A stretch of DNA of 64,000 nucleotides from Cheiracanthium punctorium (Eukaryota; Arthropoda; Arachnida; Araneae; Cheiracanthiidae). This document shows positions 60,401 through 64,000 of the stretch, one piece after another. Every line of letters starts with the position of its first letter. Within the stretch, counting starts at the first letter, position 1. Under the pieces are notes generated by a model. It had not been told where the DNA came from. It saw only the letters and a list, made by a program, of their open reading frames with translations, and did no database searches. Location of the stretch: the NCBI GenBank assembly GCA_038373885.1, contig JAWZYV010011900.1:124001-188000 (forward strand), given 5' to 3'. Position numbers and translations under genes: made by a program.

Positions 60401-61795
60401 CAATTGAAAGGTGAAGTATGGATAAAAGTGCAGAATAAAAATGTCCTATTCACAGTTCCGATAATTATATAAATCAATATTAGTCAAACTACAAAATGTA
60501 CAGAATAGAAAAGATAACAGAAAACGATCCAGCAAGGAATGAACACAATTCGCAATAGCTATTACTCAAAATATATCCGATGTGAAGATGCTTCAAATTT
60601 GTAAATCGCAAAGTCAAAATGTGCAAAATTGCAACTGTATTTTGGCTTGCAACAACTTCAATAAGTAGTAAAATTACCTAATTTTGGCAAAGTTGTGTAT
60701 GCATCAAAATTAATATAATATAAAAGTATAAAAAACAATATTCTATAATAAAAGCGCTATATAAATATAAATAATATATATATATATAATAATAATAATA
60801 TTGAAAAAAGAAAGTTTTATCATGACATATAATTTTTGTTATGAATTAAATATATCTTTCTTCGAATATGACTTCAAGAAAAAATTTATTATACAAATTC
60901 TGGGGTGAATAGGATTTTTAGATTTTTATTTATTTTTATTCAGAGTACAATTAAATTCTCTTGGATTAATGTATTTGTTTTTGCTGACATTCTATCATAA
61001 TCGCAACTCTTGTCACAAGGTCTGCCATTATTTGGCAACACAGTCTACACTCCCCCTCAATTTTCAGAGGTTAAGATAAGATGCTCCGCAAATCATTTTT
61101 GTAGACATATAGGTATTTATTACTTCACTGAAACTTATTGTATAAGTAAAATGAAATGTGTTTTATGGTTATCTTTAAATATGGGAAAACTACAAAATAT
61201 ATTTGTTTTAAAGTTATTTTGAATGATTATTAATCAAAATTCAACATTATACTTGTAATATAATATAATGTACTTGCAATATAATATAACATTATAATTT
61301 ACACTATAATATGTATATTGAAGCAGATTAATTGAATTGACTTGCTTTTACACTAGAGGTTTTTCCTTCAATAGGAAAACTGCAGTATGAGTTGAATTTT
61401 GATATACTGTGTGCTTAATACAAAATGATTTTACAAAAAGATAACACCACCACAGTCTGAAAGCTTCAATTTTACAATTCTTACATGTCTTAGTATCCAT
61501 TTGTGCTGATAAAAAAGAGTTTGCTGTTCACTGATGTATATTTTATACCTAAATAATTGATTTTTTTTCTCTCTAAAATGCTTGTGGTAGTTTAATCTTC
61601 TATTATATTTACATAAAAGTCCTTTCAGATTCAGAAGACGCTGTCCAGAAGTTTTAAATGAAACTAGTTGCCGGTGGACATTAGATACGAAGCCTCAGTA
61701 CCTGTTGTCTAATTCAAAACTTTATTTTCTAATAATTGGGATAAACAAGCTAGGTGAATCAAAACAATATGCAGTTGAAGATCATTTTAAGATTG
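54392..61795 (+). CDS. Domeless/gp130-like class I cytokine receptor, 5' part (4 coding exons, continues past window)
   Basis: Predicted cell-surface receptor for an Unpaired/IL-6-type cytokine, signalling through JAK-STAT. Coding exons are 54392-54473, 57618-57911, 59832-59961 and 61629-61795, with intron phases 1, 1, 2 and 1 and good GT-AG sites at each join, giving 224 codons plus one base. Residues 1 to ~19 are a signal peptide. Residues ~28-125 form an Ig-like domain with the DSGLYSC motif. Residues ~126-224 form the first fibronectin-type domain of a cytokine-binding module, with paired cysteines FSC..LTCSW and RRCP..SSCRW. That domain ends LYFLIIGINKLGES, as in the second domain of gp130. 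The second half of the module (WSxWS box), the membrane segment and the cytoplasmic tail must lie beyond 64000. The family call is firm; direct orthology to Domeless is inferred. Introns are long (3.1, 1.9 and 1.7 kb) and carry MITEs. Confidence 0.85.
54517..54963 (+). mobile_element. pogo/Tigger-like MITE, 447 bp, in receptor intron
   Basis: Ends CAGTATAGAACCTCTTATCT and AGATAACAGGTTCTATACTG, with TA on both sides (54515-54516, 54964-54965). It starts only 43 bases after the exon 1 donor. Confidence 0.9.
55239..55632 (+). mobile_element. 394-bp hAT MITE (GGTTTAAG ends), copy 2
   Basis: Ends CAGGTTTTAAG and CTTAAACCTTG. Flanks CTTGAATG and CTTAAATG (7/8). Aligns along its full length with 37841-38235. 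Confidence 0.9.
55641..57617 (+). other. Rest of receptor intron 2
   Basis: AT-rich with no exon or repeat family recognised. It ends in the pyrimidine tract and TTTCCAG acceptor of exon 2. Confidence 0.5.
57618..57911 (+). CDS. Receptor coding exon 2: N-terminal Ig-like domain
   Basis: One phase 1-1 exon of 294 bases encodes a whole Ig-like domain, the usual pattern for shuffled extracellular modules. It begins after TTTTTCCAG and ends at GGCT|GTAAGT. The B-strand cysteine is in LRVQCSLF and the F-strand motif is DDSGLYSCYV (D-x-G-x-Y-x-C). Several N-glycosylation sequons are visible (NDT, NSS, NRT). No obvious core tryptophan is seen on the C strand. In gp130 a similar Ig domain precedes the cytokine-binding module. 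Confidence 0.85.
57912..59831 (+). other. Receptor intron 3
   Basis: No repeat family recognised, apart from a 22-base A run near 59300. Confidence 0.6.
59832..59961 (+). CDS. Receptor coding exon 3: first half of cytokine-receptor domain D1
   Basis: The exon starts after TCTATTTTCAG and ends at AAAG|GTACAA in phase 2. It encodes KPLPVKNFSCISYEYTNLTC followed by SWVKPFNPVSTKYELYDYI. The C-x(n)-C-x-W pattern is the hallmark first disulfide of class I cytokine receptors, and the leading KPLPVKNFSC resembles the start of gp130 domain 2. An N-glycosylation site (NLT) sits just before the second cysteine. Confidence 0.85.
59962..61628 (+). other. Receptor intron 4
   Basis: (TA)n at about 60205-60229 and 60770-60790, and AATATAATATAA-type repeats at 61255-61310. 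No exon recognised. Confidence 0.6.
61629..61795 (+). CDS. Receptor coding exon 4: second half of cytokine-receptor domain D1
   Basis: The exon starts after CCTTTCAG and ends ATTG|GTAAGT in phase 1. It contributes the second cysteine pair (RRRCPEVLNETSSCRW) and the closing strands LYFLIIGINKLGESKQYAVE. The INKLGES turn matches the A-x-N-x-L-G-x signature of fibronectin-type domains. The phase 1 exit suggests that the next domain (with WSxWS) starts in the first exon beyond the window; none is visible between 61796 and 64000. Confidence 0.83.
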
Positions 61796-62083
61796 GTAAG
61801 TTCTGTATTTTTGGTTAAAATGGATTCTTTTTTCCATTATTTTTGTTTTTGTAAAGTGTGTGTTTACTTTTAGTTATTTTTCGTGCTGCTTAAAAACAAT
61901 TATTTTATATATTGCTAGTATAGAGAACCGATTGCTCTTTAACACTGTTTCCTGCTGAATCTGATTTTGATTTTTTCTAAGCATTCTAAGAAAATCTATA
62001 TCGCGTGTTATTCGAACTATATTTTATTGCTATCTTTATTCATAATGTACTGTTATTTCTTTTAATCTAATTTGTGACTTTAA

Positions 62084-62774
62084 CCCGTTAAATGCATGTT
62101 GGTTGCACCGCTAAACAGCCTAATTTCAGAGCTTTCATGCTAAAAAAATACAAGTATTTTAAAATTTCTTATCTCAGTTTGAAAAATTAACATTTATAGT
62201 TTCCACAAGACAACAAAATGATATCCCTAAAAAAAATTTTAAACTTTAATTAAAAAAAAATTAAAGCTTTAATTTTTTTTTCATCAACCTGTAAGAAAAA
62301 CTTATAATTTGCAGGAAATTTGTTGAAAACATAACTTCTCTCCTGGCATCTGGAAAGACTTGAGAGTGCTGCAAAAATGCTTGCCCTCCGAAAGGTGGAC
62401 AGCTGGCTGTGCGGCACAGCCAGCTGTCGTGAAAAATTGTCTCTAGATCTGTGGCACGCGATGAACATTTCGATCATCCACCATCTTGCTGGTAGTTAAG
62501 TCGAGCGATGGCAACAGCTGTCCTTTTTTTCAGCATTGGGCAATCTATCCAGCTGTTCTCGCATTCTTCCATTTTTCAGCAGATGTCAATGCTGTTAAAA
62601 ATAATCATGACAATTTTTTTTAGGGGAAATGACTTGCAAAAAAGTAAAGGATTCTCGTGCAGCTATGTCACCCGCAACTATTATTATAGAAATCAAATCT
62701 ATTCTTAGTGACCGGCAACAGTCAAAACGTCAGAGTTGGGTGTTCCCAGAGCGGGAACACTGCACGTTAAAGGG
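62084..62774 (+). mobile_element. piggyBac-like MITE, 691 bp, in receptor intron 5
   Basis: TTAA flanks both ends (62080-62083, 62775-62778), with CCCGTTAAATGCATG and CACGTTAAAGGG ends. The right 360 bases match 26990-27359. The long palindrome of that element is reduced here to CAGCTGGCTGTG/CACAGCCAGCTG. Confidence 0.8.
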
Positions 62775-62904
62775 TTAAAAAAAAATCATTATAATACTTT
62801 AGTTTGTTGCACTACTCTGTTGATTTAAAAACAAAACTGTTGCTTTTCCAAAAATCTGACTTGTTTAAGTTGGTTGCATTTATTGTTCTTTCTGTTATGA
62901 TAAT

Positions 62905-62933
62905 TTTTTTTTTTTGTGTGTGTGTGTGTGTGT
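62905..62933. repeat. T-run and (GT)n microsatellite
   Basis: A T tract is followed by about nine GT units, in the last receptor intron. Confidence 0.9.
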
Positions 62934-63667
62934 TAGCATATTATCTACACATTTTAAACTTACCCTAATAAAGCATATGGTAACAACAGTCAGTATAATG
63001 TCATAGACTATTCACATTATGACATGTTACACATTTTAACAAGCAACTTCCATAACAATTACATACAATGAAATCTTGTAGGGAAAATTTTGTGTGCTTT
63101 TGTTTGCATTAAAGTGAAAGAAATTATTGGAGTTTATGAATTTAAAAAATGTACCTTCTGTTTTAATATATCGAAACTTGTGCATATATCATGTTTCTTA
63201 AGAGTCCCCCTCGAAAATTTCAGTTTCTAAAACTCATTTTAGCATTCACATTACTCTTTAAGCTGTTAGTAACAAAATATTAAGTATAATGTGGTTTGGA
63301 TGCTTATCTTCTAATGTAGGATTTTTAGTTAAAACCTGGAGTTTTTTTTACCTTTTAAACCTGGAGTTTGTCTATAAGTTTGTTTCCCCCCCCCCCTTCA
63401 ATGGTTGCTTACTGTTACGATACCAAATTGCTGTGATATCACAATAGATAGACGTACAGACTGTAATGTGATCATAAGGTGATATTGCAATTGATTTTGA
63501 AACGTCACTTGACTGTCACAAAGGGTCAAAGTGTTCTAATTATCTAACTGTGTGTTTTACAAAAATATAGTTGCTATATTCTGTTTGACTTGTGCAATTT
63601 GAAAATTAAGTGAAGAAATGTTACTCTTTAATAGTCTTATAATAGATAATTCGGCAGCTTAAAAAGT

Positions 63668-63872
63668 GGCCCATATCCTGGCATATAACCCGCACCAATA
63701 AATTGAAAATATGTCTTATGATAATAATTATCTTTTGTCATGTAATGCATATTTGTAATGTTTATTTATAATTTTCTTATAAGAACCATTTTATATTCGG
63801 CATATAACACACACACGAAAAAATGAAGTAATTTTTTGAAGTTTGTGTTATATGCCGAGATATAGGGCGCAT
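63668..63872. mobile_element. Possible MITE with GGCATATAAC ends
   Basis: GGCCCATATCCTGGCATATA at the left and TTATATGCCGAGATATAGGG at the right are inverted. A third, internal TCGGCATATAACACACACA lies near 63800. TSD not resolved. Confidence 0.45.
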
Positions 63873-64000
63873 TGAAAAGATTGGACTTACAGTTTTTATC
63901 AGTATTCACTAAAGTTTTCAAAATTTTGAGTCAGAAGCAAGCAGCTCTGTAAAACACCATTTTATGAAATAATTAAAATAACAAATTTTATTATGTATAA

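Noticed and set aside
1..64000. CRISPR arrays, bacterial operons, rRNA genes or viral genes
   Set aside because: None seen: no spaced direct-repeat arrays, no rRNA landmarks, and the exon-intron structure is eukaryotic.

Overview
The window is eukaryotic: AT-rich, gene-poor, with spliced exons, GT-AG introns, a long first intron and a very dense load of short transposable elements. The only gene I can identify confidently is an invertebrate class I cytokine receptor of the Domeless/gp130 type. With the SINEs, hAT, piggyBac-like and pogo-like MITEs, this suggests an arthropod, probably a chelicerate such as a spider. The clade assignment is inference; the sequence does not prove it.

Layout. 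1-21 kb: no convincing gene, but many non-autonomous DNA transposons, several with exact 8-bp target-site duplications (TSDs), plus tRNA-derived SINEs and old duplications. 21.47-21.63 kb: a TATA box followed by an orphan signal-peptide exon ending at a consensus donor; its gene is not identified. 22-34 kb: further MITEs, two long near-perfect inverted repeats and a head-to-tail SINE pair. 34.1-34.4 kb: a locally CpG-rich, TATA-containing segment with a donor site, a candidate promoter and 5' UTR exon for the receptor. 34.4-54.3 kb: the presumed ~20-kb first intron, with a dead LINE reverse-transcriptase fragment, many MITEs, a foldback structure and two copies of a ~100-bp retroposon that I do not recognise. 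54.3-64 kb: the receptor gene on the + strand: a 5' UTR plus signal-peptide exon with a 7-codon uORF, an Ig-like exon, two exons making the first cytokine-receptor fibronectin domain, then an intron running off the window.

How the parts relate. The receptor should sit in the plasma membrane, bind an Unpaired/IL-6-like cytokine and signal through JAK and STAT; only its N-terminal ~225 residues are encoded here. The mobile elements are nearly all non-autonomous (no intact transposase seen), so they must have been moved by enzymes encoded elsewhere. Nested insertions give relative ages, for example three elements stacked at 16.6-18.4 kb.
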